Assembly: GCA_033964015.1 (NCBI GenBank)
Contig: CM066912.1
Coordinates: forward strand, 8,830,371 to 8,894,370
Direction of reading: 5' to 3'
Length of the DNA stretch: 64,000 nucleotides
Source of the DNA: Scolanthus callimorphus
Lineage: Eukaryota > Cnidaria > Anthozoa > Actiniaria > Edwardsiidae
Part shown: positions 11,896-21,464 of the stretch, piece by piece
Numbering within the stretch: the first letter of the stretch is position 1
Layout: each line of letters starts with the position of its first letter
Program-made: the position numbers and the translations under genes
Notes under the pieces: generated by a model
What the model saw: the letters and a program-made list of their open reading frames with translations, nothing else
The model's database searches: none
What the model was told of the DNA's origin: nothing

Positions 11896-12355
11896 TGATG
11901 GGGAACAGTACAAAAATATATGCTGGTATCTACAGTATGTTTCTTTGAGTTTCACTTCTCAGTTTCTCATTCTTCACTATTTTACAAATTTTGATGGTTT
12001 CACTTTTTTCAAATGACACTGGATTTTCAGTTAGCTTGGCTGGTTTCCAAATATTTTCACCTGAACTTCAGCTGCAAAGCAAAGCAATTTCCACATGAAA
12101 AAGGCTAGTATATTTAATTTTGTTTTTATGTACACTCCCTTGTGACTGATACAATATCATAAATTTGCAGTGCTAATAATATTGTATATTTGTTTTCACA
12201 TTATACCACCTGGTGTGCTGCCCCTCTGTTTCACAAGATGAAAAAGGCAAGTACTACGCACAGAGGGGGGGGGGGGGGGGGCATGCCCCCGAACACCCCT
12301 ACACGTGCTCGGTCAGTAATGGAAACTACTACCCCCAAAACCTGGATCCACCCCT

Positions 12356-12460
12356 GGAGTACCAAAAGTGCACAAAGAAGTTTGCTGGCTGGTCCCAGCA
12401 TATACTGGAGCAGCTGGACGTAGCAAAGAGAAGCTTCTTCCCTGCAATCCTCACTTACAG
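12356..12460 (+). pseudogene. Cassette copy 1, middle exon fragment
   Basis: Reads EYQKCTKKFAGWSQ, ILEQLDVAKRSFFPAI and LTYR, the block that in this family follows the FFLW cysteine region. It ends in ACTTACAG at 12460, and its continuation (YSCDLKVVRLVRQRG) begins at 13430. The DNA between is Penelope-like. A 19-base G run lies just upstream at about 12265-12282. Confidence 0.6.
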
Positions 12461-13429
12461 GCATTATAGGGTAGTATTTTATGAGGATAAAATATCATTT
12501 TGACTAGGTTAAAACTCCGTCACCGTGCATCCTGTAGCCGATGCGCAGCGCCTCGTGGTCAGCGGTGCATCGCTAAGATCAGGCGCCTTGCTTACATGTT
12601 GCATGTGCTTGCTCGCTGGACCGTGCGGTCATGCAAGGTTCTTGCTTGTTTTCTAAGCGTTTCCCACGCCCCACAACCCCTGTCTGGTTTCAGGGTCCCA
12701 AAGGTAAGTAGTTCTCCACTGAGTTCCTCAGTGTGACGGGTGCGGGTCGACTGTGGTCAGGTTACCATGGTTGCCTCCTGGGGGCCATGCTCATCAGGTG
12801 GCGATGAGTTTTAAACAATAGTAAACAAAAGTATAATTGTTTTTATAAGAAACGATTTAGAAATACATGATACAAGAAACATCTAGCGCCATAAGAAACG
12901 ATTTAGAAATGCATGATACAAGAAACATCTAGCGCCATTATCAAGGCACCCAGGGGGCTGCAGTGCGCCATCCAGCCGTGTTTACTAGTCGCGAGCCCAA
13001 GCCTAACATTGTAACCCGACAATGCGTTGTTTATTTGTTCAAGTGTGACCTGTGCGATGCAGGTTATGTTGGGTATACAAAGGGCCACCTTCACACGCGC
13101 GTTGAGGGTCACCGCCAAAAGGCGTCATCTATTTATAAGCATTACTGTAAAGAACATAACACTGCTGTTCCGAACAATTTCTTAGCACGCTTTAATGTAA
13201 TCAAGAAATGCACGAACAAATTTGACTGCCTAGTTCACGAAATGCTGTTTATTCAAAATCTTAACCAACACTGAATGTACAGTCTGATTCTCTTCGTGCT
13301 AAAGTGTTTAAGTAATTAGCTTTATACTCTTATGCAAATCTTTAACTTAGATGCACCGAAACCTCGGTTTTTATCACTTCTGTTTCTTATAATTGTTTTG
13401 TATATTTTATTTTTCTCATTAATTTCAAG
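12461..13429 (+). mobile_element. Penelope-like retroelement fragment with GIY-YIG-type endonuclease
   Basis: The open frame 12963-13274 encodes VVYLFKCDLCDAGYVGYTKG, HLHTRVEGH and KKCTNKFDCLVHEMLFIQNL. This is the C-terminal GIY-YIG endonuclease of Penelope-like elements, with its CxxC linker. The reverse transcriptase is absent, so only the 3' portion is present. The upstream part contains a direct repeat (12849-12941). Downstream (13340-13420) is a GATGCACCGAAACCTCGG tract also found after the copy at 36865-37110. It lies between two exons of cassette copy 1, probably in an intron. Confidence 0.7.
12849..12941. repeat. Tandem duplication of about 44 bp in the Penelope-like element
   Basis: The unit runs from AAGAAACGATTTAGAAAT through ATGATACAAGAAACATC to TAGCGCCAT and occurs twice with one difference. 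The complement (GATAATGGCGCTAGATG) reappears at 37397-37415 before the other cassette fragment. Confidence 0.7.
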
Positions 13430-14022
13430 GTACTCCTGTGATTTGAAAGTGGTGAGGTTGGTGAGACAGCGTGGAATGAGCAACTCTTCCACTCAGCTCC
13501 AGGAGGTGGTCGAGCAGCATGAAGAGTGCTACCTACAGAGGGTGGCACGATTCTTGCAAGCTCGGGCACCTTTTCATGAAGGGCTGCTCCAGGTGTCAGC
13601 ACCAACCAAACAGGTTACTGACATGATAGTGGTACCTGCCTGGTTTCTGTCAATCTTCTGCGTGATGTGATGACAGGACAGGAAGTCCTGAAAGCAGAAA
13701 TCACCTCATATTTGGCACCGTTCTTAGGATGGATTCAGCTAAAAAGGTACTACTTATTGTATTTTAGTCTATTTTATTTTAGTTCAAGCCAAGTTTTTTC
13801 TACATAGTTTCCTTTATTTTGTAGGTTGCAAAAGGTAGCAGGAAAGGCAGCGGGGACATCATCGTGGGTCTGGTCTCTGGTTTCGGTGACATTGGGGTGG
13901 CAATTTGCTTAGACATCTGGCACTACATGAGGTGGTTTACTGTCGGGTGCACTTGCATCCTGCGTTCCTTGCTCGGCTCTCTTCTTGCATCTTCGAGTGG
14001 GATAAGGACGACGTGTCCCTTG
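13430..14022 (+). pseudogene. Cassette copy 1, core exons
   Basis: Exon 13430-13746 encodes SCDLKVVRLVRQRG, EEC.LQRVARFLQARAPFHEG and, across an indel, LRDVMTGQEVLKAEITS. One missing base near 13712 (compare 63240) shifts the block that should end MDSTKK. Exon 13825-14022 begins VAKG and contains a WHYMR.F core and LLASSSG, in shifted frames. It breaks off after DVSL, where LINE endonuclease sequence starts. The same order and the same breakpoints occur at 37447-37993. Confidence 0.65.
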
Positions 14023-14405
14023 TAGATGCTACTATACAAGAGTCCCAATTTATACTAGCGAATTTGTATGCACCAAACACAGTGAAAGAGCATTTTTTTG
14101 GAAATATAAGTGAGATAATTTATAGTTTAGATTTCACTCCAGACTATAACATGGTTTTGGCGAGGATTGGAATATTACATTTAGTGAGGTTCAGGAGGCA
14201 ATGTAGAAAGGAAAGATTCCGTTAAATTCGTTGAAGACATGATGATTGCAAACGACCTTGTTGATATATGGAGAGTAAGAAACCCATACAAGAAACGCTT
14301 TACTTGGAGGAGATAGAATCTTTTGATACAAAGACATTTATAGTTTTGGCTGATTAGTAATTCACTCCAGGAAGACACTGAGAAGGCTGATATCCTTACT
14401 GCAGT
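14023..14405 (+). mobile_element. LINE endonuclease fragment (L1-type), joined to cassette copy 1
   Basis: Reads VDATIQESQFILANLYAPN, then after an indel ELDGSGGNVERKDSVKFVED, MMIANDLVDIWRVRNP and FTWRR, which is the apurinic-type endonuclease of L1-like non-LTR retrotransposons. The GDWN motif is eroded (near 14160). No reverse transcriptase follows. A sister fragment lies at 37994-38470. Confidence 0.7.
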
Positions 14406-14479
14406 AATGGTAAGAACGTTTTCTGGAAAGCATGATAAAGAAATCCGTGTTACTGATTAAATGCACTTTTCAATTGCAG

Positions 14480-15016
14480 GTACAACCGAAAGGAGAAGAA
14501 GAGGTGGATAGAAGAGGTGGATGTGATCAAACAAGGTATCCGCCTACCTCAGCCTGCAATGGCCGCCACAGAGCCGCTTCCAGCTGCAGCCGAGAAGCCA
14601 CAATCGGTGCCTGTGGTGGACTTCCCCTCTCCTTTAGTATATGTGTCGCCACCAAATACAGCTGGACAGGCTAAAGTGCGTGGCAGACCAGCGCCCATCG
14701 TCCTTCGCCCAGTGTCCCTCCAGTCGTAGTCCCTCTTCATCCTGCTGCTATAGCACCTTCGCCACCTCTCCCGGCAATGCCGAGCGTCCCTGCCTTAGCT
14801 GTAGCAGCCTCTTCTTCAGGTAACCCTCTTCCACAGTCAAAAAACATGGTGTACAACAGTAAAAGGCAACAAGAAAGAGAGGCAGCTGGGGAAAAGCACC
14901 GTAAGTACACCAGGTCGGCAAATCCCATCATCTGTAGCAAATGTGGGGAGCCAAGGGATCATGCTACCCACAAGCAGTACTTTTGCAACTGGTTTGCCAG
15001 GCAACGGATGTGGTGA
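14480..15016 (+). pseudogene. Cassette copy 1, C-terminal exon with zinc ribbon
   Basis: The exon starts after an AG acceptor with YNRKEKKRWIEEVDVIKQG, then a proline/alanine-rich linker. A frame change near 14710 leads to NMVYNSKRQQEREAAGE and ICSKCGEPRDHATHKQYFCN, a CxxC ... H ... C zinc-ribbon-like tail, ending at TGA 15014-15016. The equivalent tails are at 23590-23916 and 60330-60606. The A-rich DNA after the stop contains three repeats of CCTAAACGAGAGGG (15120-15230). Confidence 0.65.
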
Positions 15017-15117
15017 CGTATGACGAATGGCAGATGAAGAAGAAGGGCTATGGCAGGAAGAAAAAAAAACAATAGAAAAACATACAAAAAAACACAAAAT
15101 CAAATAACGAAAAAAAG

Positions 15118-15230
15118 AAACCCTAAACGAGAGGGACCAAAAAAATACAAAATCAAACTAAAAAAACCTTAAACGAGAGGGCCAAAAGAAATACAAAATC
15201 AAAGCAAAAAACCCTAAACGAGAGGGACCC
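15118..15230 (+). repeat. A-rich short tandem repeat after cassette copy 1
   Basis: Three units of about 45-50 bp share CC(T)TAAACGAGAGGG followed by ATACAAAATCAAA. A comparable A-rich repeat (ATATAAAATACAGTAAAA) follows copy 2 at 23860-23920. Confidence 0.6.
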
Positions 15231-15239
15231 AAAAACAAC

Positions 15240-15306
15240 CACATCCATAGTTGCATTGGTTTACACCATTAACGTCGCGTTTTTGGGCTGGGTTCGACTC
15301 CCAGGC
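15240..15306 (+). repeat. tRNA-like motif downstream of cassette copy 1
   Basis: TAGTTGCATTGGTTTACACC resembles an A-box/D-arm, and GGGCTGGGTTCGACTCCCAG forms a good T-arm with a B-box. The same motif recurs at 23985-24047 after copy 2. I cannot fold a full cloverleaf, so a tRNA-derived 3' element is more likely than a functional tRNA. Confidence 0.4.
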
Positions 15307-15503
15307 GATTACAAGGTTGTGTTTTTTTCTTAAATTTCAACAACCGCCTTTATTTTGGAGGCTCGGGAACCCCCCCCCCCCCCCCCCCCACCCCACCCAG
15401 GGAAAACCCAATTTCATTTTTTTTTTTTGACGCGATAGCGCGCCCATTTTTTTTTTTTCGCGCGGGCTCAACAGAGAAGATTGGGCGTCGGGTGTTTTTC
15501 AAG

Positions 15504-16194
15504 ATGGCGTCCACCGCGAACTCGGTAAGTTTCCATACTTTAAGTGTGTTTTAGATGTCTTTTGTGGCGCTAAAGTCCCTAGCGATTTGCCTACTTAGCC
15601 TTCGAGTGCCATGTCACTAAGTTTGAAAAGAATTATTATTCGGGTCAATGCGCCTCAAACAACCTCAAAATTGCTGTTTATCCTTAAGAAATAATTAGCC
15701 CAGGGTAAATGTGGTTTAGTTCGAGGCGAACAAGCGATGTTTTCGACTTTTCGAAATAAAAACTGCTATGTTTAAGTGAAAGTTTCTTTGAGGTTTTAAA
15801 ATTACAAAGTCAAACAATTCTAAATAACTTATTATTTACTTCAACAGGACTTGATACCTTGTTTTAACAGAGACGAAGCCGGGAATCTTGTGCTCAGTTA
15901 TTCTCAGGAGTGTAAAGACTTCCTGGGGACCAATAATAAGGCACCAAATAAGCCAGCTAAGTCACCTGAAATTGTCAGAGAGAAAGCCCAGGAAAATGTG
16001 AGACTTTGTGGGGGAGACCCAAATAATCAAAGTGCTGTGCTAGGGCAATATACAGTTGAGTTCGGTCGATACAAAGGAAAGACCTTCAAGTGGCTAGTGG
16101 AGAACAGTCTAGAGTATGCCGCTTGGCTTGTTGACAACTTGCGGGTTGAGAACTTCACCTCCAGTAACCTGACATGTTGTTGCTGCAGAGAAAG
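15504..16194 (+). pseudogene. Cassette copy 2, 5' exons
   Basis: Exon 1 (15504-15524) is ATGGCGTCCACC... in a CAAGATGGCG context, followed by GTAAGT. Exon 2 (15849-16194) encodes CFNRDEAGNLVLSYSQECKD and VEFGRYKGKTFKWLVENSLE, the N-terminal and YKGKTF blocks fused in a single exon, which in copies 1 and 4 are separate. It ends AAAG|GTATTT. No stop or frameshift is seen in these two exons. The next acceptor (16264) gives a short proline-rich open frame to 16407. The middle of the gene is missing; the 3' exons resume at 22282. Confidence 0.6.
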
Positions 16195-16407
16195 GTATTT
16201 GTAAAATTTAATGGAATTCTTAAAATGTTTTGTTGTTTTCTTATTTTTCTCATTTATTTTTCAGCTGCATTATCAAACACCCCACCTGTAAGCCAACCTA
16301 GAGCTGCACCGCTACCAGCTTTCCCTCTCCCTGAGGGCTGGAGAACCAATTCCATCCGCTCGATAACACACGAAAATACTCCAAATTTTAGCTCATCTAG
16401 CAGTTGA

Positions 16408-18002
16408 TAGGTTATTTATCAAACCTCGACGTATATTCTGCTCAGTTCTTGCGAATTTGACTGTATCTATGCTGCCTAAAATGACCCTAGAATCGTGAAA
16501 TAGCTCCTTTTAAGGCGACTGTAAACCTTCGAAGATGCCCTTCGCTAAAAAAAAATCCCTCGCGCGCGCAAACACAATTATACATATAAACTATATACCA
16601 TTTTAAAGCTCAATAGTAGTAGTTTCCAAATATGCTATTTTTATTTCTTCTCTTTGTAAACCTTTTACGCTAGGCGCCGCGCAATGAGTTTCCGACGCGC
16701 TCTAAAAAATTGAATTATGCGCAAAGTGAACGCGTTTCTTTCAGCCCAAAAACTGCATCACGTCCATCAGCACTCATAGGGTTGTCAAACCGTGTGGGGA
16801 TTTGTCAATATTTTACTTAGTTTATGATTTATCAAAGGCTAAAGTCGAAAGAGTAAAAATTGCTTACATTCCTTTACTTACGCCGCATTTGCATCGCAGC
16901 AAAGCAATATTTCTTTAAAGCCCCACACGGTTTTAGAGATCAATGTTTAAACTAGCAATTGGCCAAGTTTCAAACAAATCCATCGTTTCCCTCTATGCGC
17001 ATAATTCAGTTTTATGTTGGTAATCTGCTCTAAAACTACTAAAGAGTTACGGCTCGTAGAAGCTTTCCTGGCTTCTCAAGTGGACAGCAAACAAACGTCA
17101 AGCAGATGTCAACTGATAACCAATGAGAACAAAGCGCCCCGTTGGGCCAGGAAAGTTCGCGGGAAAGCTCTTCCGATCTCGAATTTCAAGAGCATTGTTT
17201 ATCGTTTTAAGCTTCGACTTATCAGGATAATGGAATGGCAAAGCCAAAATGAAACCGACGCAAATCAAGCGCTGCAAATCAAAGTAGGAAGACTAAAAAC
17301 TCTCCAACAAAGAGGAAAAAGGCCAAGGGAGGAAAACAAAAGACAGCAGCGGTCACAGCGGCCCGATGTAAATCACATGGAAATCATGTTCAGGGAACGC
17401 GAGCTCGAGTAGCGAGAACGATCAGATTATCTAGCTTCTTTGGAAATATCGAATCTATTTACTTCAGTTTGACGGAACGCATTTTGTTTGCGGATACGCT
17501 TAAATAGCATGCAGAGACATGGCCAAGCGCGAAAACGACCAAGACAATACGAGAAGAAATGTACAATACTCATAAACGTTGTATTATTATGGTTGAAATT
17601 CGTGAGATTGAAAGTTGAGTTGTTCGCGTTCACTTGTAGTTAGTTCGATGTTTGAAGGAAATGTGCGTAAATATGCTAATGAGTCCCGGATTATGTTTTC
17701 GCGCGCAATCAGTGGGGAGCCTGTGTCATATGTAAACAGGATTAAAGGATTAAAGTCGCCTGAGTTAGTAAATGCTCCGACGAAATGAATAATTATTCTC
17801 GTTTTTACGCATGAAAACACTACTTCTTTGTATTTTTCTTTTTACGAGTTGCTAGATTATGACACAAACTTTAAGTTCAGCCGAAAAAAGAAAAAGAAAA
17901 AAAAAACAAACTTTGCCTCGAAGGTTGACAGTTAAACGTTAAACAGATTACTACAATCAGAGTAAATCCGCTAATAAACGTTAACTTCTTTTATCTTCTT
18001 AG
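16408..18002. other. Gap with one lysine/glutamine-rich open frame
   Basis: No recognised gene. An open frame ends at 17412 and contains RGKRPREENKRQQRSQRP; it is compositionally biased and could be chance. A minus-strand frame (17820-17587) is also open, without known motifs. CCTTTTACGC-type GC patches occur near 16670, and nothing else stands out. Confidence 0.25.
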
Positions 18003-18341
18003 GGTAGATGTTGGTACTGTGGAATAACAGAAGAAAGTCAGGAAGCTCTGTTCGAACATTTAACAAAAAATCACAAATCTATAACATGTCGATTTTGTCA
18101 AGACTGTAAGAGGACATTTAACTCGGAGATCGTTTACAGGAAACATCTCCAATCAAGCAGTCACAAAGCTGTTATAAACTTAGAAAGAAACGAAAATACC
18201 GAAGAAGAAGCCATGGTTGTCGATGGAAACGAGCAAGAGGAAACCGTTATTATCGATGAATGCGAGGAAGAAGCCATGATTGACAATGATTACCCTGATT
18301 CACTTAGACAAGATATTGATAATGCATTTGCGGGACTGATG
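18003..18341 (+). CDS. Exon with two C2H2 zinc fingers and an acidic tail
   Basis: The exon follows a pyrimidine tract and AG at 18001-18002. It encodes CWYCGITEESQEALFEHL with the second histidine four residues on (H-x4-H), then CQDCKRTFNSEIVYRKHLQ ending H-x5-H. An acidic tail follows (NEQEETVIIDECEEEAM). A GT donor is possible at 18342; otherwise the frame stops at 18408. A third finger of identical C-x2-C-x12-H-x5-H spacing sits 900 bp downstream (about 19165-19235), so the two may derive from one gene. Not identified further; it may belong to the inverted-repeat element that begins at 18551. Confidence 0.5.
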
Positions 18342-18439
18342 GTTATTATTTTTCTAAAATGTATAGCAGAATATTTCTTTAAAATTTCATATTCAAGCGT
18401 ATTACATTAAACAAACCACGATTATTTGTGATTTTGTTA

Positions 18440-18548
18440 CCGTCCCGACTCCCCTTCCTTTTTCAAGCAAGGGATATACCCTCCCCTCCCGCTTTGATAA
18501 AGCAAGGGATATACCCTCTCCCTCCCCCTTTGATAAAGCAAGGGATAT
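18440..18548. repeat. CAAGGGATATACCCT minisatellite
   Basis: Three units of about 38-40 bp with AAGCAAGGGATATACC and pyrimidine-rich spacers. Related units in inverted orientation occur at 20330-20475. Confidence 0.6.
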
Positions 18549-19085
18549 ACCAGTAGTAGAGTAGGGGCCGAATTAAGGCCTTTTTTGAGGAGGAATACTA
18601 ATTTTGAGGAGGAGGTCAAAGGTCAGAATGACGTCACATGAAGAGACCCCCCCTCCCCTCCCCTTCAAGCAAGGGAGGTACCCTCCCCCTCCTTTTTCTA
18701 GCAAGGCGGTCAGAAGTCAGAATGACGTCACATGAAGAGACCCCCCTCCCCTCCCCATCCTTTTTCAAGCGAGGGAGGTACCCTCCCCCTCCCCTCCTTT
18801 TTCTAGCAAGGTGGTCAAACAAGGGGAGATACCCTCCCCTTTCCTTTTTCAAGCGAGGTACCCTCCCCTCCCCCTCGTTTTTTAGCAAGGCGGTCAAACA
18901 AGGGGAGATACCATCCCCTTTCCTTTTTCAAACAAGGGGAGATACCCTCCCCGACCTCCATTATTTCCTTAAGGATGCTGGTCTCTCCGAAGATAAGTTA
19001 AATGATAAAAAGAAACAGAGACTAACGGAGTTATTATTGCCAACGTTTCGGACTCTTTATTCAGTCCTTCTTCAAGGCGGTTACA

Positions 19086-19384
19086 TTGTCCTGGAATTTA
19101 TTACCCATCAAGCGTTATCACAGTCAAATGTTTATAAAAGCGTACAAGAGAGAGGGGAATGGTGTTTTGCGGGGTGTGCAATAAAACGTTTTCAAACTAC
19201 AAGGCAATGTGTAAGCATTGTTTAACAAACAACCATTTCTTTCATGTTGCGAGACGAAAACCGATATCCAACAAAAGCGATTAAAACGGAGCTGTCATAC
19301 CCCGCAAAACACCATTCTCGTCTCTCTTGTACGATTTTGTAAACTTTTGACTGTGATAACGCTTGTTTGGTAAATTCCAGGACA
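19086..19384. repeat. Long hairpin carrying a C2H2 zinc-finger sequence
   Basis: Arms 19086-19188 and 19289-19384 are inverted copies at roughly 85-90 per cent identity, sharing GTCCTGGAATTTA, CAAGCGTTATCACAGTCAAA and GAATGGTGTTTTGCGGGGT. The left arm and loop read in one frame as FCGVCNKTFSNYKAMCKHC followed by LTNNH, a C2H2 finger. The arms therefore duplicate part of a coding sequence head to head. Confidence 0.65.
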
Positions 19385-19704
19385 AAATACAGGCGCTTCG
19401 CGCGGGCGCTTTCGTCTCGTAATATGAAAGTTTAGTAGGTCTTGCTAGAAGAACACTTGCATTGATACCAAATAGCAAAACTACATTTCGAATATTAAAG
19501 TAAAAGATTGAGTAAGGGGTGGATACCACCTTTATTTTCTCCCGCAGTACATTGTATAATAAAAAACCTATTATCTGGCATCTGTACCTTGCTTTAGGAA
19601 ATGGGGAGGGTATCTCCCTTGCTTTAGACTGGCGCTTTTGCTCAATCTTACTTCCTCCCGCTGTGCGTCAGGCGATAAAAGGAGGTTATCTGGTATATGT
19701 TACC

Positions 19705-19712
19705 TATATAAG
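19705..19712 (+). promoter_or_regulatory. TATA box of the acidic RING-like gene
   Basis: CTATATAAGC lies about 85 bp upstream of the ATG at 19792. Confidence 0.5.
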
Positions 19713-19791
19713 CAAGAGGTTAAGCAACATTCATCACACCAACATATTCATTTAAAACATAATACCCAATACCCAAGTTAAACTAAATATA

Positions 19792-20106
19792 ATGGAGGAC
19801 GATTCGAAATGTGTGATATGCCTTGAAGACGACAATGCTATAATAGAACTTCTACAGTGTTGTAAAAAGGCTTGCCCATTACAAATGCCAAAAAGCCCCC
19901 ATTGTAGGGCAAATCAAGAAAACGAGGAAGAAGAAGTCATAATTATAGACGATAGCGATAGCGATGATGAAGCTCAGTTGAGAAGCAACTCCCTCATGCT
20001 GGATTCGAGTGATGAAGAGCTGGATTCGAGTGATGAAGAGGACGAAGAAAGAGGTGGTGTATATGAAAGGGACGATCCAGATTGCTTTCCAGGAATTGAC
20101 AATTAA
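19792..20106 (+). CDS. Small acidic protein with a degenerate RING-like start
   Basis: The 104-residue product starts MEDDSKCVICLEDDNAIIEL, matching the first half of a RING finger (CxxC), and continues with cysteines (CCKKAC). It lacks a clear CxH/CxxC second half, with only SPHC afterwards. The C-terminal half is a run of acidic and serine residues, with LDSSDEE present twice in tandem. It has its own TATA box (19705), a single uninterrupted frame and an AATAAA at 20236-20241, 130 bp after the stop, so it looks like a compact, intronless gene. It lies inside the 18551-22281 inverted-repeat element. Function unknown; a viral or transposon accessory protein is possible. Confidence 0.5.
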   Translation: MEDDSKCVICLEDDNAIIELLQCCKKACPLQMPKSPHCRANQENEEEEVIIIDDSDSDDEAQLRSNSLMLDSSDEELDSSDEEDEERGGVYERDDPDCFPGIDN

Positions 20107-20235
20107 ACTACGATCAACGAAATACGGTGAACACTTATGCTGATAAACACTTATATATCAACATGATGGATACTTGCCACTGTATTTTCGCTTGGATATT
20201 TTATTTAGAAATTATATAAAAACAAAACGTAATGC

Positions 20236-20241
20236 AATAAA
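20236..20241 (+). terminator. Polyadenylation signal AATAAA
   Basis: AATAAA lies 130 bp downstream of the stop of the acidic RING-like gene in AT-rich DNA. Confidence 0.4.
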
Positions 20242-21242
20242 TTAATTCACTGTATCCCACATTCAAAATTCTGCTCATGATCTTGTGTTCTCATTGGGTC
20301 TTGCTATGCGTACCAAAAATGAGGGGTTGGGGGTATATCCCCTGCTTTATCAAAGGGGGAGGGGGAGGGTATCTCCCCTTGTTTGAAATAATGGAAGGAG
20401 GTCGGGGAGGGTATCTCCCCTTGTTTGAAAAAGGAAAGGGGGTGATATCTCCCCTTGTTTCACCGCCTTGCTAGAATCAAAGACACCGAGTGCCTCTGTG
20501 AAATCGTGGATACCTTTTTGTAAAGTGGCAGCATAGTTAGTAGAGGAGACTAACTATGGTGGCAGTAGAGTGTGCACCCCACCTGATTACCTGCCCCAGA
20601 ATTTTGAGGACTTCAATAATAAAATGCAGATATTTTAATAATCACAAATGCAGTTATCCAATGAAATACAATAAGACAATCATTCTGATATGTATATTAT
20701 TTCCCTATTACATCTTTTAGTTGTAGATGGGAAGATAACATTTTTTCACTTTGATTGTCCCGTCATTTTATGCCAAGTTTTAGCGACTGAAGTTAGTCAT
20801 CCTTCTAATTACATGGCTGGAGTTACTGAAACAAAAAATAAAAAAATAAAATGGTGCATCAGAAATTACAGCATCGACCAAATAGCATGGCAAGATGCGT
20901 GTGCGAGGCAATGTGCGTGTGCAAGGGAAGGGGAGTCCTCAGGCACTTTTTTGTGGGGTGGATATGCGTGTTGGTATTTCTACTTCAAAGAGACAATAGC
21001 CTTTTTCTTGTCCTAGTCCAACTAGCGTTTTCTTGCTGATTTAGGTTTTGCTATTTTGCTTCTAAAAGGTTTGCTAAACTGTTCATGAGCATAATACTTA
21101 GCTTCCTATTGGGGCATGAAAACAAAAACAAAGGATTTGAGGCTGACAGAGATTCTTTATGTCAAGATAACAAATGAATTTTACAGAAAGGCCTAATAAT
21201 GTATTGTGAATGAGATAAGTGCCAAACGTACCTGAGTAGTAA

Positions 21243-21464
21243 GCCCGGTGCACACTAGCGACATAACGACATAAGGGCGGTATGTTGCATCGAAAAAAGC
21301 ATGGGAAAATAATTGAAATAATCAATATCTTCCATGGATCATCAATAGAATACTTACCAAAGCAATCTTCTGTTATTTTTTGTGGACTTCAACGTTTTGA
21401 AACCACTAAATTTGGTTCGCGTGATATTTTTCTTATGTCGTTATGTCGCAAGTGTGCGCCAGGC
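21243..21464. mobile_element. 222-bp hAT-like MITE nested in the 3.7-kb element
   Basis: The terminal inverted repeats of about 32 bp begin GCCCGGTGCACACTAGCGAC on the left and the complement of CGCAAGTGTGCGCCAGGC on the right, both containing ATAACGACATAA. Flanks AGTAGTAA (21235-21242) and AGTAGTGA (21465-21472) match at 7 of 8 positions, consistent with the 8-bp target duplication of hAT elements. Confidence 0.75.

Noticed and set aside
12231..12503. Overlapping open frames across the poly-G tract.
   Set aside because: Only 12356-12460 in one frame matches the cassette family; the rest is simple sequence.
12770..12810. Hammerhead ribozyme core in the Penelope-like element (CTGATGAG on the minus strand).
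   Set aside because: No matching GAAA core or closing stems were found nearby.
18634..18897. Arg/Gly-rich and Ser/Pro-rich open frames in the CAAGGGG repeats (also 21977-22228).
   Set aside because: They are translations of minisatellite and inverted-repeat arms, repeated in both orientations.
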